A stretch of DNA of 64,000 bases from Rhizophagus irregularis (GCF_026210795.1 NC_089432.1:3596001-3660000), one strand, 5' to 3'; counted from the first letter of the stretch, positions 49,239 through 60,139 are shown. A program made the numbers and translations. The notes: generated by a model from the sequence alone, not told the origin.

Positions 49239-51110
49239 AATTTATTTATTTATTTTATTTTATGCGAAGCAGGCAGGGGATATAACAAAGGGTATGATTC
49301 TGAAGTAATACAACCCAAATAGATCCTACCATCGATTTTCAGAAAAGCCAGAAGCCAACCCTAACTACTTGAAAATAAAAGACCTGTACCACTACCACGT
49401 CCGATAAAGGTCCAGGCAAACACCTGGGTAAAAAAAAAGAGGGGAAAGAAAGTGGAGAGGACAAGTCCTCTTTTCAAGAAATTCAGTACAAACGCATAAA
49501 TCTATTCTATCTTAAAAAATAATACAATTCTGAAAGTTGTAAAACCGCCAATAAAAGCGTAGGCTAAACTAGTTTCTGTAATAAAGTTAAAATCTCTGCT
49601 AAAACTACCGTGTTATCTTTATTACCACCCTTTTTCTTCGAGGAATTCTTTGCCTTCTTCTGAGTTTTCGGGTGTTTCTCCTCCTGGTTATTATTTTTCG
49701 GGACTTTCTTCGAGGATGTAAGTTTATCCTTCTTCTTAAGCTGATTACTATCCAAATTCTTATCAGACCTACCTGATTTTTTCAGATTCGGTGTATTTTT
49801 AGCCTTCGGTTTGTTTTGTGCTTTCTTCAAGGTAGGAATGAAGTGTCGACACCATTTCAACTCCTTACCATCAGGTACGAAAAACTGTGGCGTATTTAAG
49901 GCCCTTAGTGTGGTCTCCCAATTCTCGAAATAGACCACAAGTTTCCTCCTTCCTTTACTTGTTTGAATTACTTTAAATGAGCTAGCACCGCACTTCATTA
50001 AAAATTCACATGGTTTACGGTCCATTCACAAGGTAGCCATCGTCATATTCTCTGGAATGTCATGAATAACGGCTTGGAACTTTTCATGTTGTTTTCTTTC
50101 TCGTAAAGTCCAACTTGCAGAAAACCATCTAACGGGTATACCTCCCAGGTCTGTCGTCCAATATTTATTAAACTGGGGAAGGGCAAATGAGGATAGTGCT
50201 ATCTTGACTCGAAGAGTCTGATACTTGTGTTGACGTTTAACGGAACACTTGATAGTATTACCCCAAAATTTTAACTCTGCTATTATTTTCTGCAGGTTCC
50301 AGGTATACGGGATATCGTAAACTATAATGTCTCAGATTTGCTCTTGCTCCTCTCCGACAGCTTTGTATCCTGTCAGTATCTGTGTAGCCTCTGGTTCGGA
50401 TGATTTCTTTCCCTTATGGGAATTTTTGGCTGATGTTATCACATCAGGTTTTGCCTTTGTTGATTGGTTCGCGACTTGTTTATTATCTGTAACACGCGCC
50501 TTTTGTTTATCTTTCTTCCAGGAGTTTTCGGGTATTACAGTTTGATCAACATGGGGCATTACTATATCAGGCATTGATGGAAGCTTGATAGGTACTGGAT
50601 TTGGTGGCATTTGAAATTCTTGGCGTAAAAGTTCATCTACATCGGGCTCAAGCGGATATGACTTATCCATCAGATAATCATCAGTATTCTGAGATCCATC
50701 GTCATCGTCATCATCATCATCACCCGTATCGCCAAAATTGTAATAGAATTGGGTAGAAAAATTATCCCAAGACTTGGACGCAGCATATAGCGCTATAGAA
50801 AATATTAGCAAAAGGGTGGTGGGTTGTATGTTCATAGCTTGAGCTTGTGAAGTGAAGTTCGCAGGGTTGGCTGTTTCGCCAAACCGCTCTATCAGTATCC
50901 GGGCTTTATCCTTAGGTACTGAGGGGTTTTTTTCAAATAAGTCCTTGAGGAAACCGTCCTGTACAAAAGAATTTAAGTTGTATGTAAAAGTTTGAAAATA
51001 AATTTCGTTAAACTTAGAAACGAAGTCTAAAGCTTCTTCGTTTGGTGTTCGGCTCTTATCCATAGACATTTTTATATTTTATGTAATAAAATTTAATAAA
51101 GGAAATTATT
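49239..51110 (-). mobile_element. ORF1-only non-LTR-like retroelement, copy 1
   Basis: A 5' leader (beyond 51069), one coding region (51069-49564) and a ~320-base 3' UTR end in a tail of aaataaaata/aaataa units next to the pogo left end. No reverse transcriptase lies between the coding region and the tail. The tail type and head-to-tail structure are those of non-LTR retrotransposons or their non-autonomous derivatives. Copy 2 is the head-to-head inverted neighbour. Confidence 0.6.
49564..51069 (-). pseudogene. retroelement ORF1-like protein, two in-frame stops
   Basis: A single frame runs from ATG 51069 to TAA at 49564 (502 codons), broken by TGA at 50334-50332 and TGA at 50028-50026. The N-terminal part is a helical domain (FVSKFNEIYFQTFTYNLNSF), then an acidic Asp run, a basic linker (SWKKDKQKARVTD) and a domain that looks RRM-like (DIIVYDIPYTWNLQK, GIPVRWFSASWTLRER). 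The end is Lys-rich. This layout (helical region, RRM-like fold, basic tail) fits an ORF1 RNA-binding protein of a non-LTR element. The second TGA is shared with copy 2. The protein has no enzyme motif. Identification as ORF1 is inference from layout and flanks. Confidence 0.55.
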
Positions 51111-51299
51111 TTTTAAAAAAAATTATTACGCAGTTTTTTCATCCTATATACCAATAATCCCCTTTGCTCTTTATAGTAATGCATAATAACTTGTACTGAT
51201 AAATCACATGACAACTTATAATTTAACACCTTTTTGCATGTAAAATATGCTTTTTTCTCCCTATAAGACAGGAAAAAACTCTTTCTCTTTTTCATTTTT

Positions 51300-53043
51300 A
51301 CAAAAAATTCTGCAAAAATTTTTTTAATTTTTTTTCACTTTATTTAAAATTTTTTACATAAAATAAAAATGTTGAATATAGGAGACTTAGTTGGAAATCC
51401 CAATAACGCAGAAGACTTTTTAAAGTTTATCTCGTATAATGGATACCAATATTTACATGAAGTTACTGCAGAGCTCGGTTCGTTTGTAGAAAATGGTTTC
51501 CTTAAAACTTTATTTGATAAGAGTCCACAGGCTATGAACAAAGCTCAGCTTCTAGTAGAGAAAATAACTTTACTATACAGGCACAGGCGACGAATATACA
51601 ACCTATCCCCCTTTCACTAATATTTTCTATAGCACTTTACGCTTCGTCCAAGTCGTGGTGATGATACAAAATCAGAATGTCCCTCCACCGATGACAAATT
51701 GTTTACATCTACTAGCTCTTCAAATACGAAAACTACACAAAATCCAGTACTTGAAACGCCTCCAATACTGCCTGATGTGGAAATGACCTCTGTCAATCAA
51801 ACTGTGACATCCAAAACTTCCTGGAAGAAAGATAAACAAAAGGCACGTGTTACAGATGATAAACAAGTCAAGAACCAATTAACAACAGCAAATCCTAGTG
51901 CACAAACAGGAAGAATTCATCTGTACCCAAAGCTACTCAAATACTGACAAGATACAAAGAAGCCGATGACCAGCAAGAGCAAATCAGAGACATTATTGTA
52001 TATGATATTCTACATACCTGAAACGTTGAAAAAATCTTAGGAGAATTAACGTTATGGGTCATACTATCAAGTTGTCAGTAAAATGGCAGCACAAATATCA
52101 GACTCTTAGAGTCAAAATAGTTTTGAACTCATTTACTCTTTCCCAATTTAACAAGTTTTGGACGACTGACCTGGAAGGTATACCGGTGAGATGGTTCTCC
52201 GCAAGTTGGACTTTACGAAAAAGAAAACAACGTGAAAAGTTTCAAGCTGTCATTCATGACATTCCAGAAGAAATGACGATGGCTACCTTGTGAAGTGACT
52301 GTAAACCACAATTATTTTTACAGACGTGCGGTACTAGTGCCTTTAAAATCATACAAACAAGCAAAGAAATTGAGGAAACTCGTAGGCTATTTCGAGAATT
52401 GGGAGACCACACTCAAGGCCTTAGATACGCCTCAAGTTTTCCTTAATGATAAGGAGTTGTGATGGTGTTAACACTATATTCCTAACTTGAAGAAATAGCA
52501 CAAGCCGAAGGCTCAAAATACTCTGAACAAGAAGTCAGGAAATACTGGACAGAACCTGAATTCTCAGAAGAAGGCAAAGAAATCCTTGAAGAGTAAGGGC
52601 GTAATATTGTTAATAAAGAGATTTTAGCAGAAGTTTTGGACCTATTATATAAATTAAATTAGTTTAAATTCCTATACCAGTATTAGATAGTTATTTTTCT
52701 AATTAGAATATAGCGCATTTTTAGCAGCAGAATTTTTTTTACTTTTTATTCTACTCTATAAGCCCTTGGCTTTAGAGAGGCTTGCCCAAGTTCTTCCTTA
52801 TTTTTACCCAGTTCATATGGGTTTGTCTAGGCGGCGAAGTTTCACCTAGGTCAAGCCTTTCTCTTTATTAAAGGGTAAGGTCTGGTGGTATAGAAATTTA
52901 GTTTCTAGCGCTGAATTAACTTTCTATTCTAGACATAGTTTTTAGCTTAAATGTATTTTGATATATGCCAGTTATTATTTGTACTAGATAGGTTGTACTA
53001 CTCTCTGCAGAATAAAATAAAATAAATAAAATAAAATAAATTT
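51300..53043 (+). mobile_element. ORF1-only non-LTR-like retroelement, copy 2
   Basis: Head-to-head with copy 1. Both begin with a similar leader ('acataaaat...aaaaatg' before the start). Coding relic 51369-52660, then about 350 bases of 3' UTR, then a tail of aaaataaaat/aataaaataa units at 53011-53043. As in copy 1, the 3' UTR follows the ORF1-like region directly with no reverse transcriptase. Confidence 0.58.
51369..52660 (+). pseudogene. ORF1-like protein, copy 2, several lesions
   Basis: Starts MLNIGDLVGNPNNAEDFLKF and parallels copy 1 (VENGFLKTLFDKSP against VQDGFLKDLFEKNP). Frameshifted near 51560, it resumes at 51699 with the same basic linker (SWKKDKQKARVTDDKQ). The RRM-like segment follows (RDIIVYDI, then TGA where copy 1 has a Trp codon), and again at 52054 as HTIKLSVKWQHKYQTLRVK. 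It carries the same ATL-TGA stop as copy 1 (52290-52293), then decayed C-terminal coding to about 52660. Clearly non-functional as a full-length protein. Confidence 0.55.
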
Positions 53044-53869
53044 TTTCTCCCTATACCATTCTTAAATATGTATTTAAAAAAAGGTTCAATAAATTAAGAA
53101 AGGTATTTTCGCATTTATTATTTTACATATAATGTCTCAATCACATGAAAAAAGAAAGGCTACTCAAGATTCTTCACAATAAAAAAAAAGAGTTGTTTTA
53201 ACACATACGCAAAAGCATCAACTCTGTTTGGATTATCAAAAAACATCATGGCTTATCCAGGAGGAACTTGATGCCATATATAAATGCAAGCAAAATACCA
53301 TTTCTGATATTTTTTAAAAAAAAGATGAGTGGTTGTTTATAAATCTTGATTCAGAAGAAGCGAATAAACAAAGCGAAAGAGCCCCTTACTTTTCTCAAGT
53401 AGAAAAAGCTCTTGCAATATGAACAACAAATGTACTTGCAGCTGAACTTGTTATTAATGGTAATATTTTACGTGAAAAGCAAAAACTTTTGCAAGAGAAT
53501 TTGAAATTGATAATTTTGTGACTTCAAATGGGTGGATTAATAAATTTAAATAACGTTATTATTTGAAAGAATATGTAAAGTAAGGTGAAGCTAAAAGTGC
53601 GTCATTAGAGACATTAGATGAAGAAAGAAGACGTTTACATAAAATTATTAAGAATTATGACTTAAATAATGTTTTCAACTGTGAATCTGTGATGAAACAG
53701 GTAAGGTTAATTTTTTAAAAATAATTAATTATTATTTAATCTTTCTATTTATTTCAGCCCACTTTCTGGCAAAAAAAAATCTAAAAAGCGGGTTACTCTT
53801 CTTCTTATATATAATGCAACCGGAACTGAAAAGTTAAAACCACTTTTTATCCATACATACAGTGCGGTA

Positions 53870-55083
53870 CCAGGACCCCGGAAACTATATATATAGGTTG
53901 TTTCAAAATTTAAAAATTTACTATGATCTTTACCCAAGTTAAGCCAAAAATTTACTAATAACGTTACCCAGTTTACTAGTAACCTTAAATCTTTCCTATA
54001 AGTGTTACCCAAAATAAAAATAACCTGTTTTAGTTTTTATAACCTGATTTTATTATTAATTATTATAGAAATTAACCAAATATTGTTACTATAACACTAA
54101 TTACATGTTTTTGTGAAAAAAAATTAAAAATTTCCCAAGAATTTCCTTCTAAACATAGACAACCAGGTAAACTTGCAACATTATTTATATCCAAGCAACT
54201 GTTATCAAAATGATAAATAACTTGCTTTGGAGTTATATAAGCAAATATATTACCACCAGATTTACATATTTGAGAAAATAAGTTGCCATCGGTATTGACA
54301 AATGTAGCAACTGAAATGTAAAATAAAGAATCTATGTTTGAAACATAAGCATATCGCATAAATATTGATCTATATAGTGATAATATTTTTCCTAAAAATA
54401 TACTTTTCTTTGATATATATAAAATAAATCAGTTTTCTTTTAATGGATTATTATCAGTTATATTTGCACGAGAAATGTTTGGGACTATAATGAAAATCTA
54501 ATAAATAATAGAATAAATTATTTACTATTAAAAACTCATTAAATATACCATTAATATATTGAGGTAATCCAATATTTTCTAAAATTTTCCTTCCTATCCA
54601 TCTTTCTTTTCGCAATCTAATTGTTAGTTCTGAAGTACCATCTTTTCGGAAAAATTCTGAAATTAACAAAATTTTGATTTTATTTTAAAAAATGCAAGCC
54701 GAAATTTCTAAAAATAGTTCTACTTTTCCAAGTTTAGAATATTTTTACCCAATAATGAATATGATTCTAATGATTTTAATTTTCTAGGATATGAAAAAAA
54801 AAAAATTTTCGATCATTTTTAACATTTATATGATATATATAAAATACCCCCTTAAAAATATATATATATAATCGTTACCCACTATAGTAACAACCGAAAA
54901 ATGAATCATAAGATCATTACCCATTTTATATAATAACAATCTGGCCCTTACCCAATTTAACAAAAAACCTAAATCGTGTTTATAATAAAATTACCTGACT
55001 TAAGCAATAACAATTTTTGATTTTTATAATAACTTTACCCAGTTTACCAGTAACCTTTATATGAAGTTTCCAGGGTCCTGCAG
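53870..55083. mobile_element. inner MITE with a possible captured gene fragment
   Basis: Begins 'ccaggaccccggaaact' and ends 'agtttccagggtcctgcag'; flanked by TA (53868-53869 and 55084-55085). It interrupts the left terminal repeat of the enclosing MITE. Subterminal 'ttacccagttta' and 'taacctt' motifs occur at both ends. Its centre contains the spliced minus-strand reading described at 54072-54783. Confidence 0.7.
54072..54783 (-). CDS. possible captured spliced gene fragment, unknown function
   Basis: Three minus-strand pieces join in one frame with good splice borders: 54783-54749 (CCTAG acceptor, GTAAAA donor), 54656-54549 (TTTCAG acceptor, GTATAT donor) and 54310-54072 (TTTCAG acceptor, ending TAA). 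The product contains EFFRKDGTSELTIRLRKE, RWIGRKILENIGLPQYIN and then VATFVNTDGNLFSQICK, SGGNIFAYITPKQVIYHFDN and a Cys-containing end. Composition is protein-like and unlike the AT-rich element around it. No ATG or first exon was found, so it is probably a 3' fragment of a host gene picked up by the MITE. I do not recognise the family. It could be chance, though three compatible splice junctions argue against that. Confidence 0.35.
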
Positions 55084-56976
55084 TACCTCTATAACCAACC
55101 CAATTTTATAGTTATAATGTGACATTTTCAAAAAAATGTCGCATTAGCAAAAAATAATATTTTAAAATTCTAACCAATAATTTTAATAAAGTATATCAAG
55201 AGCTTTTAAATTTATCGGGTTAGATTAAAAAATAATAAATTTTGCTAGTGTTATATAAGTTTGAAGTTCAGGTAATTTATTATAATGGGAAAATTTCGAG
55301 AATAAGTAATTTTTGTGTAACATAAAAAAAAGATAATCATTTGATAGTGCTTATTCAAACAAATCATTTTAGCTTATAAACTTACCCATACTTTGTTAAA
55401 AAATTTTTGAAAAAAAATTAAAAAAAATTTTGGTAGTTTTTATTTATTACAAATTATATTATGCCTATTTCTCAAAAAGGAATTACAGGAAAACTTGCTA
55501 AAAAAATATAAATCCCATAGAAAAGGTTCTGATGATATACTTAATCAAATTACTTTAAATAATTATAAATTATATATAAAAAATTATGCATAATTCTATT
55601 TAACATTAAGTATTGCATTAACCAATCAAATTTATATTAAGTCATGTGATTTTATATTATGTCAGCAAAAAAAATTGATTTGCTTAATGTATTTATCTTT
55701 TTAAAAGCTATCTAATTTTAAAATTTTATAAAATTCTGACCATTAGATCACAAGATATAAGAGGTACCTATTATAGAGGTACCGCACTGTATGAAAATTC
55801 ACAGATATTGCGAGGGAAAAAAAAGGAAGATCTACCAGTTAATTATTACTAGAATTTGACTGCTTGGATGTAAGTTTCAATATGAAATGATTACCTCACA
55901 AAATTAGATACACAAATGCGACTACAATATCGTAACATTCTACTACTTGTTGATAATGCTTTGGTACATGCCTTAAAAGAAGACTTAAATTTAACAAATG
56001 TGACTATACAATTTTTGCCTTCAAATATTACAGCATAATATTTGCAACTCTGTGATGCGGGAATCATTAACTCTTTAAAGTTAGTGTTATTAATAATTTT
56101 ACAAGATAATGCTTTTTTAATAAATCATAATGATTTTTAGGCACAATATCAAAAAATACTTGTTAGAAACAGAGTTTAAGCATATGAAATTTCACAAGAA
56201 TTAAACAGAGAAATTGTTCCTTTGAATATTTATGATTCTATTAATTTCAGTACAAATGCTTGGAACTCTGTAAGTCAACAGACAATTAATAATTGTTGGC
56301 GGCATACAGGAATCCTTGCATAGGATGAAATAGGTAATAAAATTGAGGATTATGATGATCAAGCGGTTCGTGATGAAATGGAGTTGCAAGATTTAATTAA
56401 CCAGCTCCTATTTGATGATCCTATGGATATAAAAGAATTCCTTCATATTGATGATTTTTTAAAAAGAAATGAAGGATTAAGTGATGAAAAAGTTATATCT
56501 ATGGTAAAATCAAATAATAACAAACCAGAAACAGATCCAAATGAGGGAGAACTTTTAGAAATAATTTCTAAAAGAGAGGCTTTAGAATATTTGGATGATC
56601 TTGTTGTATTTTCTGAACATTCATTGAATATTTCTAGTGATTCAACTGAATTAAATTTATTAAAAAAATTGAGACACTGAATATTGAAATCTTACATTGA
56701 TAATTCAAAACAGATTACATTAGATAGTTTTATTCAAATTTTGTAATACAATTTTTTCAAATAATAATATAATAAATGGATATTAATGCTAAGAATTACA
56801 TTAAAACAATAATTTTGAAGGTTTATATACGATTATGATAAAAATTTTTTTGTACCAATACTGATTCAACATTTTATATTAATATCGGTATATAAAATTT
56901 TTATACTATACTGATATTTCGATCTACCGATAATTTTTTCCAAAACCAGTAGCATCAGTACATCGGGTTTTGACTG

Positions 56977-57470
56977 TACTTTCTTTAATGAAATGTTAAA
57001 AAACATTTTAAAAATCATTTTTTTTCATATTTTATAATCAAAATATTAGCTAACATTCTGATTTTTTTTTATTTCATTTTTTAATGAAATGTTTATTAAT
57101 GTTTTGAAATATTTTTTCATCTTTTTTTAATAAGAATATTGGCTAACGTTCTGATTATTTTTTTATTTTATTTGTTTAATGTTGGCTAACATTTTGATTA
57201 TTTTTTATTTTTTTTATTTCATTTTTTAATGAAATGTTAAAAAACATTGCAAATATTCTTGTTTTTTTTAATTTCTTTAATTGGAATATTGGCTAATATT
57301 TCAATTTGTTTTTTATTTTACCTTTTTAATAAAACATCAAAAAATGTTTTGAAACATAATTTTTTTTATTTTTTAATCAAAATATTGACTAACGTTCAAA
57401 TTTTTTCATTCTTTTTAATTAGAACATTAGCTAACATTCCAATTTTTTTTATTTTTTCATTTTTTTAACA
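56977..57470. repeat. degenerate tandem array, AT-rich
   Basis: 'ggctaacattctgatt' or close variants recur about six times (near 57043, 57130, 57183, 57290, 57392, 57428). They are separated by T-rich 'ttttatttcattttttaatgaaatgtt' blocks. Spacing is irregular (40-105 bases). No coding content. Confidence 0.6.
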
Positions 57471-58100
57471 AAAGTTCCATCTTTTAATTTTAACACAGGC
57501 CAATTAAGATGGTTTATAAATAATAGGATCCCAAAAGGACCTAGTAAATTATTTTGTTTAACATATAGAGACAAGATAAATATTTTGCTTGTATTACTTT
57601 TACAATTTGATGGTTGATAAGAAGTTGTGAAATCATTTCCCATCTGGCAGGTGAAATACAAAATTTGGAGTATTTGGCATAGTATTTTCTGCTATAGTTA
57701 CTTTAGCCTGCGCATAAGCTTTATAGCTGATTGAACAAATATCATAATCATATGATATCAATGCCAATTTATCCTTTTCTGAATGTGAGGTAAATTGAGA
57801 GAAAAACTCTAAACGAAGATGATTAATTTTAGCTTTTTCTTGTAATATGTATTGTTTATATTGCCAGATCTGAAATTTCTTTCTATCAATATATTTGAGA
57901 ATTTCATTTCTTCTTGCATGTTCATTCAAAATAGTATTTCCAGAAATACATCTTTTCAAGTGATTATCATGGTAGAGATGGGTGCTATAATTACCTCCAG
58001 GTATGAAAATTAAGGAGTCACATATACTACAATATATATAATTTGTTGGATGAGTGTAGACTTTATCATTTTCATAAACTTTCTATACATTGTAATATAT
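57471..58100 (-). pseudogene. coding relic with a zinc-finger-like motif
   Basis: Read on the minus strand, an open stretch from about 58070 to 57633 gives YCSICDS...HLYHDNHLK, a C-x2-C...H-x4-H arrangement. A charged helical segment follows (HARRNEILKYIDRKKFQIWQ; LRLEFFSQFTSHSEKDKLAL). A second piece lies at 57520-57460 (LNWPVLKLKDGTFVKK). Composition is clearly protein-like. There is no intact start and the downstream part contains stops. Possibly a transposon-associated or multigene-family gene; family not recognised. Confidence 0.4.
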
Positions 58101-58885
58101 TCATTCTTAGAAAGGATTCTTGGATTCTCTTTAAGTATTTTCCTAAATGAATCATGGATACAAGAGCACCACATTTCTATCAACTATTCTTCTATATTTT
58201 TCAAAGTTTTCATCACCATAGCTTGCTAGATGTAGCTTAGAATAGGTTCTACTATCTAAATTCATATTAACGTTTTGGTAGATTATAACAGAATATAATG
58301 ATTTTATTGATTTATACTGTTTTTAGCAATTTTAGCTGATTTAGCAATACTATACTCTAATAAATATCAGATTCATTTTTATTCGATTGTTCAGGTGAAA
58401 ACAGATTCATAATTTTTTCTCTGATGGCATGATTACTGTAAACAGCTAAACTATAAATTTGTATTACAGGTGACAGGTACCTAAGTTGTTTCTCAAAATC
58501 ATGAGATGATCAGCTAATCAGATCCTAAAAAAGAAATGTCATAACTGTCATAACTCATGGCGCAGTGTTTATTTTTTTAATTGCCACATGTCACCAGGAC
58601 GATATTGGCAAAACTTTTATAAAATTATTATTATATTTGAAATACATGTAAATGCTATTTTACTAATTGCTGAGGATGTCACCAGGGTGCAGTAGAATGA
58701 GGCGCAGTATTATGCTTCAAATATTGCATAATTGGGATAGAAATGCACTATATTACACTTCCGTTCCACTTTGGAACAGATCACTTTTGCCAAGAAAAAA
58801 TTTGTGTTCGTGACAGTTAAAAAATTCATATTGAATTATTATTATTAATGGTTTACTATTATGCAGTGAATGTTATAGAGTATAG

Positions 58886-59466
58886 TTAGATTTGGTCAGT
58901 AACATATGAAATATATTGACGAATGGAAAATTCAGATGATTTTGCCAGATATTTTATTAATTTTTTAACGACATTAGGGTACTCTAAAATGTATTGTATC
59001 ACACTTTTCATAAATTCAAAGACTTCAAGAAATTGAAAGCAATTCCCAACTAAGCGGAAAAACCACAGACATTTCTTCCTCATCAACGTAGTCTTTCTTT
59101 CCTCTTAGGAAAATAGTTTTGAGTGTAAAACGATTTTCTATAAAATAACAGTCAAAAGAAGATATGATCTGAATAATAATTAACCAAAAAAAATAATACT
59201 TACTGATTCCTTGGATTGTTAATGAATGTATTTTTTTCGCATATTTTACATCATAATTCAAAAAGTTAGGAGTATAGAATTTAACGAATCAATTCTTTCT
59301 TGAAATCTCCCATAGTATGAGTATTTAAGAAGTCAGTTGGTGCACTGCTCATTTCTAGAAACACAACCTGACGGCCATCTGACATACAAACTCCTACTAT
59401 GTCCACTTTCATTCTTTTTTTTGTTTGAACAGGATCCCACTTACTTCTAATAGAGGTCACCCACAA
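58886..59466 (-). pseudogene. broken gene, family not identified
   Basis: Piece 1 (59466-59281) encodes KVDIVGVCMSDGRQVVFLEM and then SSAPTDFLN. Piece 2 (about 59150-59060) encodes KKDYVDEEEMSVVFPLSWEL. Piece 3, in another frame (59050-58886), encodes CFQFLEVFEFMKSVIQYILE and YPNVVKKLIKYLAKSSEFSI. The D...(x)n...E pattern in piece 1 is reminiscent of nuclease-like folds, but this is weak. At least one frameshift (near 59050) and missing joins mark it as decayed. The upper end touches the aggatccc repeat end at 59431. Confidence 0.4.
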
Positions 59467-59480
59467 GCCTAAAGTAAAAA
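59431..59480. repeat. end of aggatccc element, copy 3
   Basis: 'aggatcccacttacttct' followed by 'aatagaggtcaccc' matches the termini at 43417 and 44973. The opposite end was not found. Confidence 0.45.
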
Positions 59481-59563
59481 TTACATAGAAAAGTCAAAAA
59501 AACTGGTTGAATTCATAAGGTAAAATTCTTTATAAATTAAAAAAAGTAAATGTAATTAGGTAA

Positions 59564-59785
59564 GACGAAAAGTAGTAGAGTAGGGCCGGTGTGTTGAGTA
59601 GAGTATTGTGATGTTTAGTGGTGTGTAACATAAAGGGTGTGAACTATACTCAAGTGATGAATAGACACCCGGCCAAAACGCTGGGCTGAGCTTGGGCCGA
59701 GGTGTTTATTTATCACTTGAGTATAATGCCACATCCACGTTATACTCTACTCAACACCTCCACCATACTCTACTACTATTCGTAT
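59564..59785. mobile_element. foldback element (long imperfect hairpin)
   Basis: The two halves are inverted copies: 'agtagtagagta' (59571) faces 'tactctactact' (to 59777), 'gttgagtagagtat' faces 'atactctactcaac', 'tatactcaagtgat' faces 'atcacttgagtata', and 'gacacc' faces 'ggtgt'. The loop is a GC-richer 'cggccaaaacgctgggctg' region. About 220 bases in all. The arms carry clear mismatches in the middle. Confidence 0.75.
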
Positions 59786-59943
59786 CACTCACTCATCACG
59801 CTGAGTTGACACCACTCATCTCCATAGCACTCTAGAAATATCTGGGTGAGATCCTACAGATTGTCCATCAACTAGCTCGTGAATCTCACTTATGGCTGTA
59901 CAATTCCAGCGATAGTATTAGCCACTTTTCCATAGGTAAATAG

Positions 59944-60093
59944 ATAAACTGTACTGTACAGTCAGCTAAACTGTACTGTATGAAAATATTTTAGCCAATC
60001 ATAACTCATTTTTTATTTATCGTACAATAAAATCTGATTGGTGAATTCTCACTTCGTACAGTACAGTTTAGCTAACCGTACAGTACAGTTTAT
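59944..60093. mobile_element. 150-bp MITE with 37-bp terminal inverted repeats
   Basis: Left 37 bases starting 'ataaactgtactgtacagt' match the inverted right 37 bases ('ataaactgtactgtacggt' start) with about two differences. Each arm itself contains two copies of 'aaactgtactgta'. The core is about 75 bases and AT-rich. No ORF. Confidence 0.85.
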
Positions 60094-60139
60094 ATGTATA
60101 CTTTTTTTCCATCCTTAAGTTTATCATCAAAAAATTCAC

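Larger units (their letters stand above)
53860..55789. mobile_element. TA-flanked MITE inserted in the transposase gene
   Basis: Ends 'cagtgcggta' (53860) and 'tatagaggtaccgcactg' (to 55789), flanked by TA on both sides (53858-53859, 55790-55791). With the inner element removed the left end reads 'cagtgcggtacctctata', a perfect match to the inverted right end over 18 bases. It splits the pogo transposase between its first and second catalytic blocks. Non-coding apart from the inner element. Confidence 0.75.
53132..56680 (+). pseudogene. pogo/Tigger-family transposase, decayed and interrupted
   Basis: A DDE-superfamily transposase of the CENP-B-related group. From ATG 53132: a CENP-B-type helix-turn-helix (QLCLDYQKTSWLIQEELDAI...NTISDI), a second DNA-binding region (INGNILREK..., TSNGWINKF) after a frameshift, and the first catalytic block read as CDETG near 53690. 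A GTAAGG...CAG stretch follows that may be an intron. Next come LSGKKKSKKRVTLLL, NATGTEKLKPLFIHT, the MITE insertion at 53860-55789, ILLLVDNALVHAL (second Asp) and FLPSNITA...CDAGII (third Asp). The C-terminus ends at 56680. At least five nonsense or frameshift lesions; inactive. Family is firm from the DDE neighbourhood. Confidence 0.72.
49212..56976 (+). mobile_element. pogo/Tigger-type DNA transposon, broken by nested insertions
   Basis: Left terminus 'cagtcaaacctcgatgtact' (49212) and right terminus, read inverted from 56976, 'cagtcaaaacccgatgtact' form the terminal inverted repeat. The right flank is TA; the left flank has lost it. Inside is a decayed transposase on the plus strand (53132-53859 and 55790-56680). 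Everything else in the interval is inserted later: two ORF1-only retroelements (49239-53043) and a MITE holding another MITE (53860-55789). Removing the insertions leaves about 2 kb, a normal size for a pogo-like element. Confidence 0.75.

Noticed and set aside
57247-57468. Membrane-protein-like plus frame with repeated Phe/Ile segments
   Set aside because: Arises from the T-rich tandem array; the periodic hydrophobic segments mirror the DNA repeat.
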